NCBI GenBank assembly: GCA_949127645.1 | Contig: CASBQM010000180.1 | Span: forward strand, 1-5,217 | Source: Synechococcales cyanobacterium PMM_0036 | GTDB lineage: Bacteria; Cyanobacteriota; Cyanobacteriia; Elainellales; Elainellaceae | Length of the DNA: 5,217 nucleotides | Reading direction: 5' to 3' | Shown here: positions 1 through 5,217 of the stretch, one piece after another | Layout: each line of letters starts with the position of its first letter | Numbering within the stretch: position 1 is the stretch's first letter | Position numbers and translations under genes: made by a program | Notes under the pieces: generated by a model | Told to the model about the DNA's origin: nothing | What the model saw: only the letters and a program-made list of their open reading frames with translations | Database searches by the model: none

Positions 1-29
1 ACTGTGAAGCAGAGATAGGGCGATCGCGC
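1..29. repeat. 29-bp exact direct repeat, left copy (partner at 1040-1068)
   Basis: These 29 bases are identical to 1040-1068, which lies inside recQ. Bases 20-27 of this copy are a HIP1 octamer. The match stops at base 30 and the sequences to the right are unrelated. Because the copy begins at the first base of the window, the match could extend further left. Read on the minus strand in the recQ frame it would encode AIALSLLHS, but a TAG stop lies two codons upstream (minus strand, bases 31-33), so this copy is not part of an intact recQ-like frame. Its origin is unknown: a recQ fragment, a dispersed repeat or an assembly-edge effect are all possible. Confidence 0.9.
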
Positions 30-189
30 CCTAGCTTCTGGAAACATTCTTCTTAAACTTTTGGGTTAACCTCTGCTGGCGCAAATTTATTGGATATAAG
101 TGCCACTAGATATGAGTGCAGCGATTCTGGTATCGTACGCTTGGGAGTGCTTGCAGCATCCTGTCTCCAGAGTTCCTTTGGTGGAAATT

Positions 190-807
190 ATGACCAATCG
201 ATCGGAATCTTATACCGTCCCTGCCGCCGTTAAACGCGTTGCCGGAGCTTTTTGGCTCACAGGTTGGGCAAGCTTTTGGATACAAATTATCCTGGCGTTT
301 GTCTCGGCTCTCGTTTTGCTATTTGCGGCTTCCGGGTTGGGCGCTGGATCGGCGGGTGCGCCTGGGCAGGTTCCAGGTCAAGCTTCGGGGCAAGCTCCGA
401 TCGCCAGTGCAGAAACAGGGATTGGTCTAGTGCTGGCTATTCTGGGCTTGCTGTGTCTCTTTGCGGGTGCTTTCTGGGCATTTCGCTATACCCGCCTCTC
501 TCGCAAGTTAAAAACACCTGACTCCCAGACTCGCCCCAAGCCAAAAGATTTGGTTCAAGCTTTGCGGATAGGGCTGTTCATCAATTTGATTGGGATGCTG
601 CTCACTATTTTTGGCGCTCAGGCGATCGTTGGTTCTCTGGTCGGCAAGTCTTTTTCCCAGGGCTTTGCCGTGTTCTCCGGAAATTCGCTCCGCTTCATCA
701 CGCCGCTAGATATTTTCTTGGTGCAGTCCAATACCAACACAATCATGGCGCACTTTGTCGGATTGATTGCGACGCTGTGGCTGCTGCAATGCATGAATCG
801 CCAGTAA
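190..807 (+). CDS. DUF3611 family four-helix membrane protein
   Basis: This is a 205-residue integral membrane protein that I recognise as DUF3611-like, a family of cyanobacteria and plastids without an assigned function. Hydrophobic segments lie at about residues 20-48, 76-99, 122-148 and 183-201. The N-terminal pattern VKRVAGAFWLTGWASFWIQ and the RYTRLSRKL segment after helix 2 are the recognisable parts. The loop between helices 1 and 2 holds three tetrapeptide repeats rich in Pro, Gly and Gln (residues 58-69). I chose ATG 190 because GGTGGA sits just upstream at 180-185 and the reading VKRVAGAFW follows soon after, as is usual for the family. In-frame GTG 100 and ATG 112 would add a 30- or 26-residue tail without a good ribosome binding site. 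The stop codon lies one base from the recQ stop on the other strand. Family assignment is from memory; the membrane topology is clear from the sequence. Confidence 0.8.
   Translation: MTNRSESYTVPAAVKRVAGAFWLTGWASFWIQIILAFVSALVLLFAASGLGAGSAGAPGQVPGQASGQAPIASAETGIGLVLAILGLLCLFAGAFWAFRYTRLSRKLKTPDSQTRPKPKDLVQALRIGLFINLIGMLLTIFGAQAIVGSLVGKSFSQGFAVFSGNSLRFITPLDIFLVQSNTNTIMAHFVGLIATLWLLQCMNRQ
361..396 (+). repeat. Coding 12-bp minisatellite, three units
   Basis: Three consecutive 12-base units (361-372, 373-384, 385-396) encode PGQV, PGQA and SGQA in the loop between the first two helices of the DUF3611 protein. The units are imperfect at the DNA level. Being in-frame multiples of three, they could expand or contract without disrupting the gene. 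The segment is probably a flexible linker. Confidence 0.7.
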
Positions 808-808
808 T

Positions 809-2341
809 TTAGCTTCGGCTATTGGCACGACAGCGATCGCAATGCTGACACCCCTTAGCGCTCAAAGCTCCCGCTTCTTGGCTAAAGCCAAACGCCTGAA
901 GGAGAAAGCTCCAGCGGCATTCTCGCACAGTCAGATACTTGGTCATCTGTTGGGTAGCTTGGGATTGATTTAAGGCTTGGGACTTGGCAGCGCGATCGAT
1001 TTGATAATGAAACGGATCTTGCCACTCTAGCTGTCCGGTACTGTGAAGCAGAGATAGGGCGATCGCGCTGTCTTTAAATTGTCGAGTGATGGCGTTGACC
1101 TCACCTCGATCGGGCAACTGTCGCATTAGTTTTTGGGCGACCTGCTGCTGCTTGTGCATCTGATTTTGGAAGAACTGCTGGCGCTGTTTGTCGGCGGAGT
1201 CGAGCCATCCTGTCGGTTCGCTGATCAGGGTAAGGGCTTGCGATCGCTTACCGTCTCGTCCACCTCTGCCCACCTCCTGCACATATTCTGACAGTAGCAG
1301 CGGCGCATGAAAATGCACGACCCACCTAACATTACTCTTGTCAATCCCCATCCCAAAGGCGCTCGTGCAAACCACAAATTGCAGTGTTCCAGCAATCCAG
1401 GCGGCTTCCATCTGGCGACGCTCTCCTGGGCTGAGTCCGGCATGGTAGGCTGCCGTCTGAAATCCTCGCTGTCTTAGCCAGACGGCAAGCTCTTCGCCGT
1501 CACGGCGGGTGCGGACATAGACTAGCCCCGACTGGCGATCGCCCAATTGAATGAACCGTAAAAGCTTTTGCCGCCGATCTCTAGGAGTCCAGGCTATCTG
1601 TACGGAGAGATCTAGATTGGCTCGGTAAGGACTTTGCAGAAAAATTTGCGGCTCTTGAAGCTGCAAAACTTGTTGAATAGTGTGCTGAGCCTGAGGATCG
1701 GCGGTGGCGGTAAAGGCAGCGATCGCTATTTTGCTTCCAGGCTTGGCTTGCAGTAGCGCCGATCGCACTGCCCCTAACCGTCGATATGCCGGACGGAATG
1801 TGTCACCCCATTGGGAAAGACAATGGGCTTCGTCGAGAATCAGCCCATTAATCTGCACTTCTGGACGAACTAGCCGCTCCCAAACGGGCGCGCTCAGCAG
1901 CGTCTCTGGCGAGAGGTACAGCAAGCGCAGCTTTTGATGCTCGATCGCCCAGAGGGTTTGCTTGCGATCGCGGCTAGACAATTCGCTGTGTAGCAGGGCG
2001 GCTGACAAACGGCGCTGCTTTAGCTCCTGCACCTGATTCTCCATGAGGGCGACCAGGGGCGAAACAACAAGGGTAAGTCCCTGACTCAACAAAGCTGGAA
2101 GCTGGAAGCAAATGGACTTTCCGCCGCCCGTAGGCATGATTACAAGGGCATCTTGATGGCTCAACAGAGTTTGGATAATCTCCCCTTGAGGCGATCGAAA
2201 ATCCTCATAGCCCCAGATTTCTTTGAAGCGCTGGCGAACGGTACGCCAATCTACAGGCTGATTTTTAGGAAAAGGCAGATGCATCCCTGATTCATTGCAA
2301 AGCACTGCGCTTAAGATGCCCAACGTTTGGATGTTTTGCAC
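809..2341 (-). CDS. recQ: RecQ family ATP-dependent DNA helicase (short form, C-terminal zinc site)
   Basis: This superfamily 2 3'-5' DNA helicase unwinds DNA in repair and recombination. The 510 residues carry the full helicase set: motif 0 FRSPQ (48-52), Walker A MPTGGGKS (69-76), motif Ia VVSPLVALM (92-100), DEAH (170-173) followed by the RecQ aromatic-rich loop SQWGDTFRPAY, motif III TATAD (211-215), motif V TSAFGMGIDK (326-335) and motif VI QEVGRGGRDG (355-364). Motif VI has Gly where GRAGRDG is usual. Four cysteines (475, 498, 501, 504) form a RecQ-type zinc site, but it lies at the very end. There is no HRDC domain and no winged helix after it; about 60 extra residues, possibly winged-helix-like, precede the zinc site. 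The given start is GTG at 2341. ATG at 2284 (residue 20, MHLPFPKNQ) is an equally likely start giving 491 residues, since neither has a good ribosome binding site. The gene contains six HIP1 octamers. The family call is firm. Confidence 0.95.
   Translation of the reverse strand: MQNIQTLGILSAVLCNESGMHLPFPKNQPVDWRTVRQRFKEIWGYEDFRSPQGEIIQTLLSHQDALVIMPTGGGKSICFQLPALLSQGLTLVVSPLVALMENQVQELKQRRLSAALLHSELSSRDRKQTLWAIEHQKLRLLYLSPETLLSAPVWERLVRPEVQINGLILDEAHCLSQWGDTFRPAYRRLGAVRSALLQAKPGSKIAIAAFTATADPQAQHTIQQVLQLQEPQIFLQSPYRANLDLSVQIAWTPRDRRQKLLRFIQLGDRQSGLVYVRTRRDGEELAVWLRQRGFQTAAYHAGLSPGERRQMEAAWIAGTLQFVVCTSAFGMGIDKSNVRWVVHFHAPLLLSEYVQEVGRGGRDGKRSQALTLISEPTGWLDSADKQRQQFFQNQMHKQQQVAQKLMRQLPDRGEVNAITRQFKDSAIALSLLHSTGQLEWQDPFHYQIDRAAKSQALNQSQATQQMTKYLTVRECRWSFLLQAFGFSQEAGALSAKGCQHCDRCRANSRS
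1040..1068. repeat. 29-bp exact direct repeat, right copy inside recQ
   Basis: This is the partner of bases 1-29. Here the sequence is coding: read on the minus strand it specifies RecQ residues 425-434 (SAIALSLLHS), in the segment between the helicase core and the zinc site. A HIP1 octamer lies at 1059-1066. Recombination between the two copies would remove the DUF3611 gene together with the RecQ zinc site. Confidence 0.9.
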
Positions 2342-2379
2342 AGGTTTATTTGCACCGATTTATCCGCACCGATTTATCC
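2338..2379. repeat. 14-bp tandem repeat spanning the recQ GTG start
   Basis: Two perfect 14-base units, gcaccgatttatcc on the plus strand, lie at 2352-2365 and 2366-2379. A third unit at 2338-2351 matches at 10 of 14 positions and contains the GTG at 2341 that opens the longest recQ frame. Each unit carries GTG on the minus strand, in shifting frames because 14 is not a multiple of three. This makes the GTG look incidental and favours the ATG at 2284 as the recQ start. Confidence 0.75.
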
Positions 2380-2465
2380 GCATCGGCTCGTTGGTAAGCC
2401 CCTAAGAGTATTGCGAAATGTGTCCGGAAAATTGTTTGCCACACGCGTAGGCTAGGAGGGTCGGT

Positions 2466-2471
2466 ATTATA
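2466..2471 (-). promoter_or_regulatory. Candidate -10 element for recQ
   Basis: The minus strand reads TATAAT, a perfect sigma-70 -10 hexamer, oriented toward recQ about 125 bases upstream of its GTG. A TTGCGA on the same strand (2493-2498) could be the -35 element, but the spacer would be 21 bases, longer than the usual 16-18. This is a candidate only. Confidence 0.4.
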
Positions 2472-2601
2472 ACGAAGTTTTGCGAAGGTCGATCGCAAAC
2501 ATTTCAAACTTGCAACCACTTTTGTGACGAAAATTACAGCGATCGTAGTTTAAATGAATTATCGGAACGCCCAAGACATAGGCAGATTGGAGATCAGCCG
2601 C

Positions 2602-2618
2602 ATTTCATGTCATGAAAT
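2602..2618. promoter_or_regulatory. 17-bp perfect palindrome, operator-like
   Basis: ATTTCATG and CATGAAAT are exact reverse complements around a single T. The arms are too close to form an RNA hairpin with all pairs, so a dimeric DNA-binding protein site is the more natural reading. I do not recognise it as the box of a named regulator. It lies 131 bases upstream of the candidate recQ -10 and about 365 bases upstream of ndhD, so the gene it would serve is unclear. Confidence 0.45.
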
Positions 2619-2641
2619 TTTGACTCAAAAACAACACATAT

Positions 2642-2675
2642 CCTCAATGTAAGTTTATTTAACTTAACATTGAGG
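2642..2675. repeat. Long inverted repeat able to form a hairpin
   Basis: The left arm CCTCAATGTAAGTT (2642-2655) pairs with the right arm AACTTAACATTGAGG (2661-2675), with one bulged base and a five-base TATTT loop, giving 14 base pairs. On the plus strand it is not followed by a T-run. On the minus strand a run of five Ts comes about ten bases after the stem, too distant for a textbook terminator. It could be a regulatory stem-loop, a weak terminator or a remnant of a small inverted-repeat element. It begins 23 bases after the palindrome at 2602-2618. Confidence 0.75.
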
Positions 2676-2983
2676 GTATGCTTGTAGAGCAGAAGTAGAT
2701 AAGTACATTTTCCTACTGACACATCAGCTATTGAATTCAAGCAGTGTCTTGACTTGTCCTTAACTGACCGTCTTGTGGAATAGGTGCAAAGGTCACGCCT
2801 GGTCTCAGGATTTCGAGCCTCAGGACTTATTGCCCTTAGACTACTGCCCGATTAACAGGTTCAGCGATACCGTTGCTCGCATCTTGTTTCAACCAAGTAC
2901 GAGAGCGTCCAGCATCTAGCCTCCTCTTCAAGGTAGGTGCCCCTCTTCTACATCAATCGAACTTTATTGGGTAGGCTCCCATT

Positions 2984-4591
2984 ATGACTACACAGTTTCC
3001 TTGGCTTACAGTTCTTGTCCTCTTTCCACTTCTGGCATCTTTTGCGATTCCGATTTTGCCAGACAAGTATGGAAAGACGGTTCGCTCCTATGCGCTGGGA
3101 GTAGGTTTGACAGAGTTCGCCCTCATTATTTACACCTTCTGGAAGCACTATACTCTGGGCGATGCTGACTTCCAACTCGTTGAGAACTATGCCTGGGTTC
3201 CACAAATTGGGTTGAACTGGTCTCTGGCGGTTGATGGTCTCTCAATGCCGCTCGTGGTTCTGTCAGGGCTGGTGACGACGCTGGCGATCTTGGCATCCTG
3301 GAAAATTACCTACAGACCTCGCCTGTTCTATTTCCTGATGCTGAGTATGTATAGCGCTCAGATTGGAGTCTTTCTGGCGCAAGACATTCTGCTGTTTTTC
3401 ATTATGTGGGAGCTAGAGCTGGTTCCGGTCTATCTGCTGATTGCGACTTGGGGCGGACAGCGCCGGCAATATGCGGCAACTAAGTTTATTTTGTATACAG
3501 CGATCGCCTCAGTCTTTATCCTAGTGGCGGCTTTGGCAATGGCGTTCTACGGCGATACCGTCACATTTAATATGCAGGAATTGGGGATGAAAGATTACTC
3601 CCTTTCCTTTGAGCTGCTAATGTACGCCGCTTTCTTGATTGCCTTTGGTGTAAAGCTGCCGATCTTTCCGTTCCACACTTGGCTACCCGATGCCCATAGT
3701 GAAGCTCCCGCACCTGTATCAATGATTCTGGCGGGCGTGCTGCTGAAAATGGGAGGCTACGCGCTGATTCGCATCAACATTGAGATGCTGTCTAATGCCC
3801 ATGTTTACTTTGCCCCAGTTCTGGCGGTTTTGGGCGCAGTTAGCGTCGTCTATGCCTCTCTGACGGCATTTGCCCAAACAAATCTGAAGCGCAGACTGGC
3901 TTATTCTTCGATCGCCCACATGGGTTTTGTGCTGATCGGCATCTCTGCCTTCACAGAACTGGGCTTGAGCGGTGCGGTCTTGCAAATGGTTTCCCATGGT
4001 CTAATTGCGGCAACACTGTTCTTCCTGGCAGGCGTGGCATACGATCGCACTCACACCCTGATGATGGATGAGATGGGCGGCATGGCAAAACAGATGCCGA
4101 CCGTATTTGCGCTGTTTACCGCAGGTTCGATGGCTTCTCTAGCGCTACCCGGCATGAGCGGTTTCGTGAGCGAAATCTCGGTGTTCTTGGGCTTTGCAAC
4201 TAGCGATGCCTACAGCACAACTTTTAAGGTGGCGATCGTCTCCCTAGCGGCGGTAGGCGTGATTCTCTCCTCCATCTACCTGCTTTCAATGCTGCGTACC
4301 GTCTTCTACGGCGAAGAAAATGCTGACCTGATGTCTCATGTGACGCTGACAGATGCTAAGCCACGGGAGGCGTTTATTGCCCTCTGTCTGCTGATTCCCA
4401 TCATTGGTATCGGGGTCTATCCCAAGCTGGCAACCCAAACCTATGATGCCAAGACAGTTGAAGTTGCAGCGCAAGTGCGTCAGATGCTACCCGTCCTGGC
4501 AGAGCAACCGCTCGATCAGTTCAAGCGCTCTGTAATTGCCTCTCCAGTGATCGGTATGGATGCGAAGAACTTGCTCAGCGCAGTAGATTAG
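2984..4591 (+). CDS. ndhD: NAD(P)H-quinone oxidoreductase chain 4 (NdhD, D1/D2 type)
   Basis: NdhD is a proton-pumping, antiporter-like membrane subunit of cyanobacterial NDH-1, homologous to NuoM of complex I. It serves respiration and cyclic electron flow in the thylakoid. The 535 residues form about 14 hydrophobic segments and match the usual family length. Expected proton-path residues, by alignment from memory to NuoM, are present: Glu143 in MWELELVPVYLL, Lys224 in GVKLPIFPFHTWLPDAHSEAP, Lys255 in LLKMGGYALIR and Glu397 in GMSGFVSEISV. The N-terminus (FPWLTVLVLFPL, IPDKYGKTVR) resembles NdhD1/NdhD2 of NDH-1L rather than the CO2-uptake paralogues NdhD3/D4. No ndhF lies directly upstream, as it often does for ndhD1, so NdhD2 is favoured but not proven. 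ATG 2984 fits the family N-terminus; the upstream GGGTAGG (2969-2975) is a weak ribosome binding site. A strong terminator follows about 40 bases after the stop, so the gene appears monocistronic. Confidence 0.95.
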   Translation: MTTQFPWLTVLVLFPLLASFAIPILPDKYGKTVRSYALGVGLTEFALIIYTFWKHYTLGDADFQLVENYAWVPQIGLNWSLAVDGLSMPLVVLSGLVTTLAILASWKITYRPRLFYFLMLSMYSAQIGVFLAQDILLFFIMWELELVPVYLLIATWGGQRRQYAATKFILYTAIASVFILVAALAMAFYGDTVTFNMQELGMKDYSLSFELLMYAAFLIAFGVKLPIFPFHTWLPDAHSEAPAPVSMILAGVLLKMGGYALIRINIEMLSNAHVYFAPVLAVLGAVSVVYASLTAFAQTNLKRRLAYSSIAHMGFVLIGISAFTELGLSGAVLQMVSHGLIAATLFFLAGVAYDRTHTLMMDEMGGMAKQMPTVFALFTAGSMASLALPGMSGFVSEISVFLGFATSDAYSTTFKVAIVSLAAVGVILSSIYLLSMLRTVFYGEENADLMSHVTLTDAKPREAFIALCLLIPIIGIGVYPKLATQTYDAKTVEVAAQVRQMLPVLAEQPLDQFKRSVIASPVIGMDAKNLLSAVD

Positions 4592-4629
4592 CGCTCTAGG
4601 CTACTTGAGCAGATCTATTTGAACTGGCT

Positions 4630-4665
4630 AGGGGGCGTGGCAATGTCACGCCCCCTTAAGCTTTT
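4630..4665 (+). terminator. Rho-independent terminator after ndhD
   Basis: GGGGGCGTG (4631-4639) pairs perfectly with CACGCCCCC (4647-4655), extended by an A-T pair, around a seven-base loop. The downstream strand continues as TTAAGCTTTT, a broken T-run. The GC-rich stem 39 bases past the ndhD stop is the clearest regulatory structure in the window. It separates ndhD from the protease gene that follows on the same strand. Confidence 0.85.
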
Positions 4666-4688
4666 AAAGTATTATTCCTAATTCCATA

Positions 4689-5217
4689 GTGTTGAATCTA
4701 CCTTTTCCTCAGAACTTTTGGACTCAGAGCGCTCTATTTTGGCGTAGTGCATCTTCACTGTCGAAAGTGCTGCTATTTTTTGCGGTCTGGCTAGGATGCT
4801 GGCTACCGATCGCCATCCCCGTAGCCGTAGCAGTGAAATGGCGACCTTTCCAACCCATCACGCTCTCTCAAAAACTGCCTCTGCTGGCTTCGCTGTATCT
4901 AATTGCGCCCTTGTTGATTGGGGGAAGTTCGGCGCTAACCGGGGAAACTTTTGCAGCTCTGGGTTTACCCGGACAGATTAGCGTCATCCGATCGCTAGGA
5001 TTAGGACTCAGCATAGGGGCGATCGGGCTACTCGGCGTATTTGCGCTGCAAAAATGGTGGGGCTGGCTAGAGTTCTGTGTTCCTCCATCCCCCACAGCGC
5101 CTACGGTATTGCTGACTTTGCTGTTGGGATTGGCAGTCGGCGGCGTAGAAGAACTGGTTTTTCGAGGCTTTTTGCTGAATCAGCTTCGGCAGGACTATTC
5201 GCTCTGGATAGCTGGAG
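4689..5217 (+). CDS. CPBP family intramembrane protease, 5' part only
   Basis: The frame stays open from 4668 to the right edge; 176 complete codons are visible from GTG 4689. The motif EELVFR (5148-5165, residues 154-159) is the EExxxR signature of the CPBP (CAAX protease and bacteriocin-processing, Abi) family, in the context GGVEELVFRGFLLNQL. The later conserved FxxxH and His motifs would lie beyond the window. Hydrophobic segments precede it at about residues 25-45, 61-75, 100-117 and 138-152, consistent with a multi-pass membrane enzyme. Substrate cannot be inferred. The start is uncertain because no in-frame ATG exists: GTG 4689 or TTG 4692 (LNLPFPQNFW) both fit, and GTG 4767 is a shorter option. 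None has a clear ribosome binding site. A TATTAT at 4670-4675 could be a -10 element, which would leave a nearly leaderless message. The ndhD terminator upstream suggests separate transcription. Confidence 0.85.
   Translation, partial: MLNLPFPQNFWTQSALFWRSASSLSKVLLFFAVWLGCWLPIAIPVAVAVKWRPFQPITLSQKLPLLASLYLIAPLLIGGSSALTGETFAALGLPGQISVIRSLGLGLSIGAIGLLGVFALQKWWGWLEFCVPPSPTAPTVLLTLLLGLAVGGVEELVFRGFLLNQLRQDYSLWIAG

Larger units (their letters stand above)
2342..2983. other. 642-bp intergenic region between divergent recQ and ndhD
   Basis: No convincing protein or RNA gene is visible. The longest sensible small frame I read is 32 codons (2554-2652, +), with no ribosome binding site. The region holds, in order, the recQ-side tandem repeat, a minus-strand TATAAT, a 17-bp palindrome (2602-2618), a long inverted repeat (2642-2675), a GTA-N8-TAC match (2703-2716) and a short TTGAATTCAA palindrome (2731-2740). 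From about 2760 to 2983, just before ndhD, I see only short direct repeats such as CTCAGGA at 2804 and 2819. It must contain the recQ promoter and, unless transcription enters from elsewhere, the ndhD promoter. I could not place a good -35/-10 pair for ndhD. Confidence 0.7.

Noticed and set aside
3..56. Possible 3' end of a plus-strand gene entering from the left, ending at TAA 54-56
   Set aside because: Only 17 codons are visible, they include the 29-bp repeat, and nothing about them is recognisable.
100..189. Extended N-terminus of the DUF3611 protein from GTG 100 or ATG 112
   Set aside because: Neither has a good ribosome binding site, the extra residues do not look like the family, and ATG 190 has GGTGGA upstream. 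A TATAAG at 95-100 might even be a -10 element.
810..821. Small TAGC-TTCG-GCTA hairpin at the convergent gene junction as a bidirectional terminator
   Set aside because: The stem is only four base pairs and neither strand has a T-run after it.
878..891. TTGGC/GCCAA hairpin as terminator of the DUF3611 transcript
   Set aside because: It is a short stem inside recQ coding sequence with no T-run; probably coding happenstance.
2554..2652. 32-codon open frame (MNYRNAQDIG...) in the recQ-ndhD gap
   Set aside because: It has no ribosome binding site, no recognisable composition or motif, and overlaps both inverted repeats; a frame of this length is expected by chance.
2749..2786. TTGACT with AATAGG as an ndhD promoter
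   Set aside because: The -35-like hexamer is good, but no -10 element lies at 16-19 bases; the nearest TAGGTG is 26 bases away.

Overview
The window reads as chromosomal DNA from a cyanobacterium. It encodes an NdhD-type subunit of the thylakoid NDH-1 complex and a DUF3611 membrane protein, a family I associate with cyanobacteria and plastids. It also carries eight copies of the HIP1 octamer GCGATCGC, where about 0.08 would be expected by chance. A filamentous or Leptolyngbya-like lineage is a guess from sequence flavour only.

Layout from left to right. Positions 1-29 are an exact copy of a stretch inside recQ (1040-1068). A four-helix DUF3611 protein (190-807, +) follows. It converges with a short RecQ-family helicase (809-2341, -), leaving one untranslated base between the two stop codons. 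A 642-base region without a supportable gene (2342-2983) separates recQ from ndhD. It holds a 14-bp tandem repeat next to the recQ start, a consensus TATAAT facing recQ, a 17-bp palindrome and a longer inverted repeat. ndhD (2984-4591, +) is complete and ends in a clear Rho-independent terminator (4630-4665). The 5' part of a CPBP-family intramembrane protease gene (from about 4689, +) runs off the right edge just after its EExxxR catalytic motif.

I see no shared pathway. NdhD works in respiratory and cyclic electron flow, RecQ in DNA repair, CPBP proteins in membrane proteolysis or prenyl-protein processing, and DUF3611 has no assigned role. The window looks like ordinary core genome rather than a mobile or defence island. 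The observations most worth a second look are the 29-bp exact repeat, the C-terminal layout of the helicase, and the inverted repeats upstream of ndhD. I found no convincing undescribed system.
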